DNA from: a bacterium
Lineage (GTDB): Bacteria; Pseudomonadota; Gammaproteobacteria; Burkholderiales; Burkholderiaceae_C
DNA length: 5,492 nt
Direction of reading: 5' to 3'
Assembly: GCA_030824095.1 (NCBI GenBank)
Contig: JAVBYK010000393.1
Span: 1-5,492, forward strand
A model generated the notes under the pieces. That model was not told the DNA's origin. It ran no database searches and was given only the letters and a program-made list of their open reading frames with translations. The position numbers and the translations under genes are program-made. Position 1 is the stretch's first letter. Each line of letters begins with the position of its first letter. This document shows, piece after piece, positions 1-5,492 of this stretch.

Positions 1-360
1 GCCAAGCATGCCAAGCAGCAGTCGCCGTATCGCCATTTACTGAAACCGAAGGCCGGCGGCATGGCGCTGGCGCTCAACGCCATGGGGGACAAATTCCAGG
101 CGATTCTGGACGTGACCATCGTCTACCCGGACGGCGCGCCCACCTTCACCGACTTTCTGCTGGGCAAGGTGCGCCGCATCGTGGTGCGGGTGCGCAGCCT
201 GCCCATTCCCCGGAACCTGATGACCGGCGACTATGCCCAGGACCCGGCGTTCCGCGAGGCCTTCTCGCAGTGGGTGCAGCAGCTCTGGCGCGAGAAAGAT
301 GCCCAGATCAGCGCCCTGCTGGAAGCGGCCGCTCGCCCCCCCTGCACTGCAGCGCCATGA
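1..360 (+). CDS. YihG-type (PlsC family) acyltransferase, C-terminal part
   Basis: The reading frame is open from the first base, so the start and the catalytic HX4D region lie left of the window; 119 residues and a TGA stop are present. The visible part carries a KPKAGG segment (residues 15-20) followed by a conserved helix and LDVTIVYP (36-43). I recognise this as the stretch after the FPEGTR motif in the E. coli YihG branch of the 1-acylglycerol-3-phosphate acyltransferase superfamily. Members are inner-membrane enzymes that move acyl chains from acyl-CoA or acyl-ACP to lysophospholipid-like acceptors; the exact acceptor here is unknown. The basic R/V-rich stretch at 57-71 and the WVQQLWREKD helix (91-100) fit the usual tail of the family. 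The last codons overlap the next gene by ATGA, implying translational coupling. A run of seven C (336-342) sits just before the stop. Family assignment is firm; it rests on remembered homologues, not a search. Confidence 0.85.
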   Translation, partial: AKHAKQQSPYRHLLKPKAGGMALALNAMGDKFQAILDVTIVYPDGAPTFTDFLLGKVRRIVVRVRSLPIPRNLMTGDYAQDPAFREAFSQWVQQLWREKDAQISALLEAAARPPCTAAP

Positions 361-881
361 ACCACCACCGCCTGCGCTTCGCTGTTCAGCGTCTCTATGT
401 CGCTGTCATGCTGTGGGCCGTGGGCCGCGCGCTGGTGGCCACCAGCCGGGTCGATGCCGGAGTGCGCGCAGAGCTGGCTCACCTGCCGGCGGGCTACCAG
501 ATCCAGATGGTGGTGATGCCCGGTGGACCCGGTTTTGTGGTGGAGTGTGTGGGTGACGGCACGCTGCAATGCACCCGGCGTCCAAAGGCCCGGCCGGACC
601 TGAGCATCCGCTTCAAGCATGTGGCCCACGCCTTTCTGGTGCTGTCGTTCCAGGAGGGGACGGCCCGCGCCTTCGCCAATGACCGCATGGTGGCCGATGG
701 CGATGTGTCGCACGCCATTGTGCTGGTGCGCTGCCTCAACACCATGGAGGCGCTGATCCTGCCGCGCTGGATTGCCAGGCGTGCCGTCAAGCGCTACCCC
801 CAATTGCCCTGGCTCGAAAAAGCCGGCAAGGCCCTGCGCATCTACGCACGATTTGCCAGCAACCTGCTACTGTTCAAGTAA
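357..881 (+). CDS. SCP2-like small lipid-carrier protein
   Basis: This 174-residue protein starts at the ATG of an ATGA overlap with the acyltransferase stop. An in-frame ATG exists at 270, but it would extend the protein backwards through the acyltransferase coding region, so 357 is preferred. There is no strong Shine-Dalgarno upstream, which fits translational coupling. Residues 11-29 form a hydrophobic segment (RLYVAVMLWAVG...) that could be a membrane anchor or an amphipathic helix. Residues 80-127 (PDLSIRFKHVAHAFLVLSFQ ... ANDRMVADGDVSHAIVLVRC) show the SCP2 pattern: a beta strand, a helix, and the turn ending in a V.GD element followed by a helix. SCP2 domains bind lipids, sterols or acyl-CoA in a hydrophobic tunnel and have no catalytic residues, so a carrier or accessory role for the flanking lipid enzymes is the natural inference. 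The C-terminus is basic (RWIARRAVKR). It could equally be annotated as a conserved hypothetical; homology to SCP2 is by pattern only. Confidence 0.75.
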   Translation: MNHHRLRFAVQRLYVAVMLWAVGRALVATSRVDAGVRAELAHLPAGYQIQMVVMPGGPGFVVECVGDGTLQCTRRPKARPDLSIRFKHVAHAFLVLSFQEGTARAFANDRMVADGDVSHAIVLVRCLNTMEALILPRWIARRAVKRYPQLPWLEKAGKALRIYARFASNLLLFK

Positions 882-884
882 CCC

Positions 885-2153
885 ATGACAAAGCCATATT
901 TCGAGTTCTTCTGCCCGGTCAAGACCATTGCCGGCCACCAGGCGCTGGAGCACATTCCGTTTGAGCTGGCCGCACTATCCTGCAGCCGCCCCATGCTCAT
1001 CACCGACACGGGTGTGCGCGGCGCCGGCCTGCTGGCATTGGTAGAGGCCGTGCTGGCCGCATCGCACGCACCTGCAGCTGTGGTGTTTGACGATGTGCCA
1101 CCCGACAGCAGCCTGGCCACCGTGCGTGCCGCCGCCGCCAGCTACCGCACCCACCAGTGCGACGCCATCATTGCGCTGGGCGGTGGCTCGGTCATCGATA
1201 CCTGCAAGGCGGTCAACATCCTGGTCTCCGAAGGCGGGGACGACCTGCTGCAATACGCCGGCGCCCACACCCTGAAACGCCCACTCAAACCCCTGTTCGT
1301 GGTGCCGACCACCTCCGGCACCGGCAGCGAGGTCACCATGGTGGCGGTCATTTCCGACACACACGCCGGTGTCAAGATTCCGTTCACCTCTTACTTCCTG
1401 CTGCCCAACGCCGCCGTGCTGGACCCGCGCATGACGCTGACGCTGCCGCCAGCCATCACCGCAGCCACAGCCATGGACGCGCTGACCCACGCCATGGAGG
1501 CCTATACCGGTTTGACGGCCAACCCGATGAGCGACGCCTACGCCACGGCCGCCATCCAGAAGATCAGCCGCCACCTGGTGGCCGTACTGGACCAGCCGCA
1601 GGACGCCCAGGGCCGCCTGGAGCTGGCCCAGGCTTCCACCATGGCAGGCGTTGCGTTTTCCAACTCCATGGTCGGCATGGTGCATGCGCTGGGCCATTCG
1701 CTGGGCGCCGTCTGCCACCTGCCGCATGGGGTGTGCATGAGCGTGCTGTTGCCGTATGTGCTGGAGTACAACAGCGTGGTGGCGGGCGAGCGCATTGGCG
1801 AGCTGCTGCTGCCACTGGGCGGAGCCGAGGTCTACGCCGCCACGCCGCAGCCGCTGCGCGCGGCCCGCACCATCCAGCTGGTGCGTCTGTTGCGCGACAA
1901 CCTACACCAGCGCTGCCAACTGCCGCGCACGCTGCAGGAGACCGGCAAGGTCAGCCTGGAGCAGCTGGAAGCCATTGCAGACCTGGCCATCAATGACGGC
2001 TCCATCATCTACAACCCGGTGGAAAGCGACCGCGCCGAGCTGCTGTCCGTGCTGCACAACGCCTGGGGCGCGCCGTTGGCCCCGGTGGAACCGCCCGCTC
2101 CAGCCGGCGCATCAGAGTCAAATCAACCTCTAGCCCTCGCAAAACCTGCGTAG
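885..2153 (+). CDS. Iron-containing (group III) alcohol dehydrogenase
   Basis: A 422-residue NAD(P)-dependent alcohol/aldehyde oxidoreductase, presumably cytosolic. The N-terminal Rossmann-like half has GGGS at 99-102 with D105 and K108, then PTTSGTGSE at 141-149, which binds the pyrophosphate of the cofactor. The helical half carries the metal site: D198 and H202 in AMDALTHAMEAY, H267 and H271 in VHALGHSLG, and H281 in PHG. By comparison with E. coli FucO, D198, H202, H267 and H281 are the metal ligands. All are intact, so an active enzyme is expected. The start is three bases after the SCP2-like gene's stop, with no good Shine-Dalgarno, so translation is probably coupled. The family core ends near residue 395 (HNAWG); family members are usually about 380-390 residues, and the extra tail is Pro/Ala-rich. 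Codons 412-422 and the TAG come from an interspersed repeat (see finding). The substrate is not predictable; the neighbours suggest a fatty or medium-chain alcohol or aldehyde. Confidence 0.93.
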   Translation: MTKPYFEFFCPVKTIAGHQALEHIPFELAALSCSRPMLITDTGVRGAGLLALVEAVLAASHAPAAVVFDDVPPDSSLATVRAAAASYRTHQCDAIIALGGGSVIDTCKAVNILVSEGGDDLLQYAGAHTLKRPLKPLFVVPTTSGTGSEVTMVAVISDTHAGVKIPFTSYFLLPNAAVLDPRMTLTLPPAITAATAMDALTHAMEAYTGLTANPMSDAYATAAIQKISRHLVAVLDQPQDAQGRLELAQASTMAGVAFSNSMVGMVHALGHSLGAVCHLPHGVCMSVLLPYVLEYNSVVAGERIGELLLPLGGAEVYAATPQPLRAARTIQLVRLLRDNLHQRCQLPRTLQETGKVSLEQLEAIADLAINDGSIIYNPVESDRAELLSVLHNAWGAPLAPVEPPAPAGASESNQPLALAKPA

Positions 2154-2184
2154 GCAGCTATCAAAACTATAGCTGATCAGCTAT
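2118..2184. repeat. Comamonadaceae-type interspersed hairpin repeat
   Basis: The stretch starts TCAAATCAACCTCTAGCCCT and continues with GGCAGCTATCAAAA. These landmarks match an intergenic repeat I recall in many Comamonadaceae genomes. Two hairpins can be read directly. The first pairs 2130-2141 (CT, bulged A, GCC, mismatched CT, CGCA) with 2147-2157 (TGCG, TA, GGC, AG) around the loop AAACC. The second pairs AGCTAT (2156-2161) with ATAGCT (2169-2174) around CAAAACT. A third AGCTAT (2179-2184) forms a perfect 16-bp palindrome, ATAGCTGATCAGCTAT (2169-2184), with the middle arm. The repeat sits between convergent genes, includes the dehydrogenase stop (2151-2153) and reaches the cupin stop (2181-2183). 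The exact ends are uncertain, since only one copy is in view. Confidence 0.7.
2156..2184. terminator. Possible bidirectional terminator hairpins between convergent genes
   Basis: Three copies of the same 6-bp arm (AGCTAT, ATAGCT, AGCTAT) give two mutually exclusive stem-loops directly after the dehydrogenase stop and at the cupin stop. On the minus strand the palindrome is followed by AGTTTTG, a short T-rich stretch. On the plus strand only TTTG follows. Neither is a textbook GC-rich stem with a T run, so any termination is likely weak or depends on other factors. Confidence 0.35.
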
Positions 2185-2510
2185 TTGCGCAGCACGATGT
2201 GCACCAGCGCCAAGGCATCTTCAATGCCGGTCAGGCTGTGCGGAACGCCACCGGCCAGGTACAGCATCTCACCGGCAACCAGCACCTGGGTTGCCCCGTC
2301 ACTGGTGAATTCAATGGAGCCTTCCAGGCATTGCACGGTGATGTCGCCTGCTACCTTGTGCGCCGGCATGCTCTTGCCCTTGGGCAGCACCAAGCGCATG
2401 ACTTCCAGCTCGTTGGTCTTGAATATCGCCTCGGACTGTCGCAGCCGGGAGGCATTGGCAATGGGCATGACCCCGACGGGCTGCCCCGAGATAGCGTGTT
2501 GAATGGCCAT
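2181..2510 (-). CDS. Small single-domain cupin protein
   Basis: A 109-residue protein starting at the ATG whose first base is 2510; AAGGAG lies 7 bases upstream. A longer reading from a TTG at 2579 would run through the probable promoter and is rejected. The fold shows as a compact beta barrel: motif 1 around PAHKVAGDITVQCLEG (49-64) and motif 2 around AGEMLYLAGGVPHSL (79-93). The canonical first motif is HxH...E; here H51 is kept, but the second His is V53 and the Glu position is I57 with D56 next to it. H91 of motif 2 is present. With two of four usual ligands missing, the protein either binds no metal, binds it differently, or acts as a ligand-binding cupin. Similar HKV cupins seem common in Burkholderiales, from memory, and have no known function. 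It faces the dehydrogenase gene and ends on the repeat. Confidence 0.85.
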   Translation of the reverse strand: MAIQHAISGQPVGVMPIANASRLRQSEAIFKTNELEVMRLVLPKGKSMPAHKVAGDITVQCLEGSIEFTSDGATQVLVAGEMLYLAGGVPHSLTGIEDALALVHIVLRK

Positions 2511-2517
2511 GGTGCGA

Positions 2518-2523
2518 CTCCTT
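2518..2523 (-). promoter_or_regulatory. Ribosome binding site of the cupin gene
   Basis: On the minus strand AAGGAG stands 7 bases before the ATG at 2510. It is a near-perfect Shine-Dalgarno and decides the start in favour of the 109-residue form over the TTG at 2579. Confidence 0.75.
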
Positions 2524-2549
2524 GACTGGCTGCTGGCATTGGCAACTGC

Positions 2550-2579
2550 ACTATAGACCCGCAAGGGCCTGCAGGGCAA
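2550..2579 (-). promoter_or_regulatory. Candidate sigma-70 promoter of the cupin gene
   Basis: Read on the minus strand, TTGCCC (2579-2574) and TATAGT (2555-2550) are separated by 18 bases and lie about 40 bases before the cupin ATG. They fit a -35/-10 pair with two mismatches in the -35 and one in the -10. The predicted transcript would start near 2543 with a leader of roughly 33 bases. No operator-like repeat is obvious around it. This would let the cupin be expressed independently of the diguanylate cyclase upstream. Confidence 0.45.
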
Positions 2580-2604
2580 CTGGCGCGGACGATGCCCCTA
2601 CCGG

Positions 2605-4158
2605 TCAGGCTGTGGCACTGGCGTGATAGACCAGATACCGGTTTCCACCCGCCGCCTTGGCGTGGTACATGGCTTCGTCCGCATGCCGCATCAGGGTTTT
2701 GGCGTCGTCGGCATCCACCCCCAGGATGCTGACACCGATGCTGGCCTGCACCTGCTCAGACTCGGCGCAGGCAAGGGGTGCACCAACCGCCGCAATGACA
2801 CGGTTGAGCAGGTCTGGCAGGGCATGGTCCACCTCGATCTCGTTGATGAGAATGACAAACTCGTCGCCACCAAATCGTGCCACCGTATCGGCTGCGCGCA
2901 CGGCCTGCGCAATGCGTTGCGCAACGGTCATCAGAACCTGGTCCCCCACGGCATGCCCCAACCGGTCGTTGATGGGCTTGAATCGGTCGAGATCCAGCAT
3001 GCAGACCGCGACACGGGCATCCGAGCGTTGCGCCTGCAGGATCAGGCGGTCCAGACGGTCGTCCATCAGATTGCGATTGGGCAAACCGGTCAGCGCATCG
3101 TGGTGGGCCAGGTTGCGAAGCTCCTGTCGCGACTGCCACAATTGCGCATTGAGATTGCGGGCCCGTGCGTATTGGATCGATACGACCCCCGCTACGGCGA
3201 ACGCCAAGATGGCCAGCTGCAGCGCATAGTGCTGGATCGTTTCAGACAGGTTGAATTCCTGCTCCTGATCGAACGGATAAATCCGCATGCGCTGCATGAA
3301 GCGATGCACGGTGAGGTATTCGACCGGGGTTGACCAGCGGTAGTAACGGCCAGCCTTTGCGGCCGGCGCCTCGGGCGGCATAAGCAGCAAAGCCGCCACG
3401 ACCCGATTCCTCACGTCCATGGAAACATGCGGCACCGCGGCGAACGGCCACTCCGGGAACAGGTTCGAGGAGACCATAAACGGGAAATCATCGGTGTGCT
3501 GGACGTGCAAAACCTTGAAATCCTCCAGCCGGATCTTGCCCTCACGCGCCATCGACTCCAGAAGCCCGGAGCGCACAAATCCCGCATCTGCCCGGCCCTC
3601 CAGCACCGCCAGGACACTCAGGTCCTGCGGGAAGCCGAGAAAGGAAATGCTGAGGTCCTTTTCCGGGTCCATCCCGTGCTCTTTGAGCAGGTCGGATTGA
3701 ACCAGGTAGGCGGCAAAGGAGGTCTTGTCCGTGGCCGCCACGCGTTTGCCCCGCAGCTGGGGCAACTCAACGACGTCAGGTCGATCCGAGCGCGCAAAAA
3801 CCACTCCACCAAACTGGTTGACGATCTTTCCGTTCTCACTCTTGACCAGCGTTGCCACCCGCGAGGCGCCGTACTTCGATTCGAAAATGATGTAGTGCAG
3901 CGGATTGGTGATCAGGAAATCCAGCCGCTTGTTTCCAAGCTCTGTTTCGAACTCCGGCAAGTTCAGGGGAACGACTTCAAAACGCGAGCCCGCGATCTGG
4001 GTCGCAATGAAATCCATCGTGGGCTGCCACTCCTTGATGGTGGCTGACTTGTCCCGAAAGGCCGTGACGCCTACACGATAGACATGTGGGTCACCCTGGG
4101 CAAAAGCAGCGCCACTCAGCATCCAAAGGATGCCCAGGATCGACAGCAAACGCGGCAT
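2605..4158 (-). CDS. Membrane diguanylate cyclase with PhnD/TtrS-like periplasmic sensor domain
   Basis: A 517-residue protein from the ATG whose first base is 4158; AGGGA lies 6 bases before it. An ATG two codons upstream (4164) would touch the same AGGGA and is less likely. Residues 1-20 are a signal peptide ending AAFA, cleaved before QGDPH. Residues about 26-265 are a PhnD-like solute-binding domain (YRVGVTAF, LDFLITNPLHY, FGGVVFARSD, LRGKRVAATDKTSFAAY, VLEGRADAGFVRSGLLE), of the kind used as input by sensor kinases such as TtrS. A single membrane helix lies near 312-330, followed by a short linker helix. The GGDEF domain begins at HHDALTGLPNR and has metal residue D389 in LDLDRFK, the signature GGDEF at 430-434, and an RxxD I-site (RAAD, 421-424) five residues before it. 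It therefore should make c-di-GMP from two GTP with product inhibition. There is no EAL domain. The ligand is unknown. It lies about 70 bp after the NTF2-like gene. Confidence 0.93.
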   Translation of the reverse strand: MPRLLSILGILWMLSGAAFAQGDPHVYRVGVTAFRDKSATIKEWQPTMDFIATQIAGSRFEVVPLNLPEFETELGNKRLDFLITNPLHYIIFESKYGASRVATLVKSENGKIVNQFGGVVFARSDRPDVVELPQLRGKRVAATDKTSFAAYLVQSDLLKEHGMDPEKDLSISFLGFPQDLSVLAVLEGRADAGFVRSGLLESMAREGKIRLEDFKVLHVQHTDDFPFMVSSNLFPEWPFAAVPHVSMDVRNRVVAALLLMPPEAPAAKAGRYYRWSTPVEYLTVHRFMQRMRIYPFDQEQEFNLSETIQHYALQLAILAFAVAGVVSIQYARARNLNAQLWQSRQELRNLAHHDALTGLPNRNLMDDRLDRLILQAQRSDARVAVCMLDLDRFKPINDRLGHAVGDQVLMTVAQRIAQAVRAADTVARFGGDEFVILINEIEVDHALPDLLNRVIAAVGAPLACAESEQVQASIGVSILGVDADDAKTLMRHADEAMYHAKAAGGNRYLVYHASATA

Positions 4159-4164
4159 CACCAT

Positions 4165-4169
4165 TCCCT
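4165..4169 (-). promoter_or_regulatory. Ribosome binding site of the diguanylate cyclase gene
   Basis: On the minus strand AGGGA ends 6 bases before the ATG at 4158 but directly abuts the ATG at 4164. The spacing favours the downstream ATG and so a 517-residue rather than 519-residue product. No convincing -35/-10 pair was seen in the gap 4165-4229; TATGCT is present (minus strand, about 30 bases before the ATG) but has no matching -35. Confidence 0.55.
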
Positions 4170-4229
4170 GTTGTTTGCTCCAGCATAGCGCAAAGTCATC
4201 CGATCATGGCCGATGTCCGAGCAACGCTG

Positions 4230-4670
4230 TCAAGCCTTCACTTTGAACGCCGGCATCTTCTCTGCCAGCCGCGCCCCCATCTCGGCACCCAGCGCCTGCA
4301 TGCCGCTCAAGGGGCGCACCATGACCTCAAATTCCACAATCTTGCCGGCCTCGTCAAAGCGCACCAGGTCGATGCCCTTGAGTTGCTTGTCGCCCACGCG
4401 GGCGCTGAACTCCAGCACCACGTTCAGGCCGTCATCGGACGCCAGTTGGCGGTGGTAGGTGAAGTCTTCAAACACGTTGATCACCGTGGACAGCGCCAGG
4501 ATCAGCGCCGCGGCCGGCTGGTAGGGGTGGATGGCCATGGGTGAGCGGAACACGGCGTCGGGGTGAACGATGCTGGCCAACGCGGACAGGTCACGCTTGG
4601 CGACCATGTCGTGCCAGGTGGCGAGGGAGGCCGCGACGGCGGGCTTGAGGTGGCTGGGGGCTTGTTGCAT
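4230..4670 (-). CDS. NTF2/SnoaL-like small protein
   Basis: A 146-residue protein whose start is set by AGGAG 6 bases before the ATG at 4670. The pattern is that of the NTF2/SnoaL cone fold: an N-terminal helix (LATWHDMVAKRDLSALASIV), the HPDAVFRSPM strand (36-45), a central helix (AAALILALSTVINVF), then a curved sheet (FTYHRQLASDDGLNVVLEFS, LKGIDLVRFDEAGKIVEFEV, 98-116) ending MVRP. In this superfamily the same fold serves as isomerase, hydrolase, dehydratase or plain binding protein. No specific catalytic set could be recognised, although H36, D38 and D101 line positions often used. It is probably cytosolic, as no signal peptide is visible. It follows fadH by 39 bp on the same strand and likely shares its transcript, which hints at a link to fatty acid or CoA-thioester breakdown, but this is inference from position only. 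Confidence 0.82.
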   Translation of the reverse strand: MQQAPSHLKPAVAASLATWHDMVAKRDLSALASIVHPDAVFRSPMAIHPYQPAAALILALSTVINVFEDFTYHRQLASDDGLNVVLEFSARVGDKQLKGIDLVRFDEAGKIVEFEVMVRPLSGMQALGAEMGARLAEKMPAFKVKA

Positions 4671-4676
4671 GGAAGG

Positions 4677-4681
4677 CTCCT
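4677..4681 (-). promoter_or_regulatory. Ribosome binding site of the NTF2-like gene
   Basis: On the minus strand AGGAG stands 6 bases before the ATG at 4670, inside the 39-bp gap after fadH. It supports the chosen start. Confidence 0.65.
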
Positions 4682-4709
4682 GTTGTAGGTGAATGGCTGA
4701 TGCGGTGAA

Positions 4710-5492
4710 TCAGATACTGGCCGCCAGGCGCGTGCCCTGGTTGATGGCGCGCTTGGCGTCCAGCTCGGCGGCCACATCGGCGCCACCAATCAGATGTACC
4801 GAGCAATCGGCCGCCTGCAGGGCAGCCAGCAGCTCACGCTGCGGCTCCTGTCCTGCGCACAACACCACGTTGTCCACCGGCAGCACACTTTCCTGATCGC
4901 CGACACGGATGTGCAATCCAGCGTCGTCTATTCTTTGGTACTGCACGCCCGGCGTCATGCTCACGCGCTTGGCCTTGAGCCCGGTGCGGTGAATCCAGCC
5001 CGTGGTCTTGCCCAACTGGTCGCCGACCTTGCTCTCCTTGCGCTGCAGCAGGTGCACCTTGCGCGGCGAGGCCTCCACATGCGGCGCCCGCAGGCCGCCA
5101 ACGTTGGCGTACGACGGGTCAATGCCCCACTCCGCATAGAACTTGGGCGCATCCACACTGGGGCTGGTGCCGCTGTGCGTCAAGAACTCTGACACGTCAA
5201 AACCAATGCCGCCAGCGCCGATGACGGCCACGTTCTTGCCCACCGGCTTGCCATCGCGCAGCACGTCCAGATAGCCCATCACCTTGGGGTGGTGCACGCC
5301 TTCGATGTCCGGTGTGCGTGGCGTGACACCGGTAGCCAGCACGATCTCGTCAAAGCCTGCGGCCTTGAGCGCATCGGCACTGACGCGGGTGTTCAGCGAC
5401 AGCTTCACACCTTTCAACTTCAACTGGCGGTCAAAGTAGCGCAGCGTCTCGTAAAACTCTTCCTTGCCCGGCACCTTCTTGGCGATGTTGAA
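4710..5492 (-). CDS. fadH: 2,4-dienoyl-CoA reductase (NADPH), C-terminal part
   Basis: The frame is open at the right edge, so only the last 260 residues (of about 670 in E. coli FadH) are seen. The enzyme reduces 2,4-dienoyl-CoA with NADPH during beta-oxidation of unsaturated fatty acids with even-position double bonds, using FMN, FAD and a 4Fe-4S cluster in the cytosol. The visible part starts FNIAKKVPGKEEFYETLRYF, as in FadH. It then has VLATGVTPRTP (51-61), HPKVMGYLDVL (68-78), the NADPH-binding VAVIGAGGIGFD (88-99), EWGID (121-125), LGKTTGWIHRTGLKAKRV (160-177), the PGVQYQRIDDAGLH segment (181-194), VDNVVLCAGQEP (206-217) and the tail HLIGGADVAAELDAKRAINQ (233-251). The match to E. coli FadH from memory is close throughout. 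The TIM barrel, cluster cysteines and FAD GxGxxG lie outside. The promoter is also outside; the NTF2-like gene follows closely. Confidence 0.93.
   Translation of the reverse strand, partial: FNIAKKVPGKEEFYETLRYFDRQLKLKGVKLSLNTRVSADALKAAGFDEIVLATGVTPRTPDIEGVHHPKVMGYLDVLRDGKPVGKNVAVIGAGGIGFDVSEFLTHSGTSPSVDAPKFYAEWGIDPSYANVGGLRAPHVEASPRKVHLLQRKESKVGDQLGKTTGWIHRTGLKAKRVSMTPGVQYQRIDDAGLHIRVGDQESVLPVDNVVLCAGQEPQRELLAALQAADCSVHLIGGADVAAELDAKRAINQGTRLAASI

Noticed and set aside
336..342. Run of seven C just before the acyltransferase stop and the ATGA overlap, as a possible phase-variable or frameshift site
   Set aside because: Seven C is not rare in DNA of this GC content. A slip would alter only the last few residues of the acyltransferase and would not switch the downstream gene, so there is little functional case.
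231..803. 190-codon open frame on the minus strand across the acyltransferase/SCP2-like genes
   Set aside because: It spans the junction of two convincing plus-strand genes and its His/Gln/Ala-rich translation looks like an antisense shadow.
975..1727. 250-codon open frame on the minus strand inside the alcohol dehydrogenase gene
   Set aside because: It lies opposite a gene with every family motif intact, and its translation is low-complexity Gly/His/Arg/Gln-rich as expected from a GC-rich antisense frame; no ribosome binding site or family motif was seen.
2565..2577. GGGCCTGCAGGGC near-palindrome between the diguanylate cyclase and cupin genes as a terminator
   Set aside because: Only CCTGCAGG is a perfect palindrome, it leaves no loop and has no following T run; it overlaps the candidate -35 of the cupin promoter.
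3427..4047. 206-codon open frame on the plus strand inside the diguanylate cyclase gene
   Set aside because: It is opposite the well-conserved PhnD-like domain; its composition shows no recognisable domain.
4165..4229. Promoter for the diguanylate cyclase in the gap after the NTF2-like gene
   Set aside because: A TATGCT hexamer is present on the minus strand but no acceptable -35 lies 16-18 bases upstream and there is no extended -10, so a promoter is not called.

Overview
This GC-rich window looks like ordinary chromosomal DNA from a betaproteobacterium, most likely a member of the Comamonadaceae (Rhodoferax/Polaromonas/Acidovorax type). Two things point there. The proteins have the character of that group, and positions 2118-2184 hold a copy of a small hairpin-forming repeat (landmarks: AATCAACCTCTAGCCCT ... 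GGCAGCTATCAAAA) that I recall as scattered through Comamonadaceae genomes. No rRNA, tRNA, CRISPR array, insertion sequence or phage gene is visible.

Left part (1-2153, plus strand): three tightly packed genes read rightward. They are the C-terminal third or so of a YihG/PlsC-type acyltransferase (cut by the left edge), a small SCP2-like lipid-carrier protein that overlaps it by ATGA, and, three bases later, an iron-containing (group III) alcohol dehydrogenase. Spacing and content suggest one translationally coupled operon acting on acyl chains or fatty alcohols/aldehydes. The substrate cannot be read from the sequence.

Middle (2118-2184): the repeat lies at a convergent junction. It supplies the last 11 codons and stop of the dehydrogenase and ends on the stop codon of the facing cupin gene.

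Right part (2181-5492, minus strand): read in the direction of transcription, the genes are fadH (2,4-dienoyl-CoA reductase, C-terminal 260 residues only, cut by the right edge), a small NTF2/SnoaL-fold protein, a membrane-bound diguanylate cyclase with a PhnD/TtrS-like periplasmic solute-binding sensor domain, and a small single-domain cupin. The cupin has its own strong ribosome binding site and a plausible sigma-70 promoter. fadH and the NTF2-like gene are 39 bp apart and probably co-transcribed. The cyclase follows after about 70 bp and may or may not be on the same message.

I found no clear sign of a new multi-gene system. The points most worth a second look are the repeat-encoded C-terminus of the dehydrogenase, the PhnD-diguanylate cyclase with an intact catalytic site and I-site, the coupled acyltransferase/SCP2/dehydrogenase cassette, and the cupin lacking half of the usual metal ligands.
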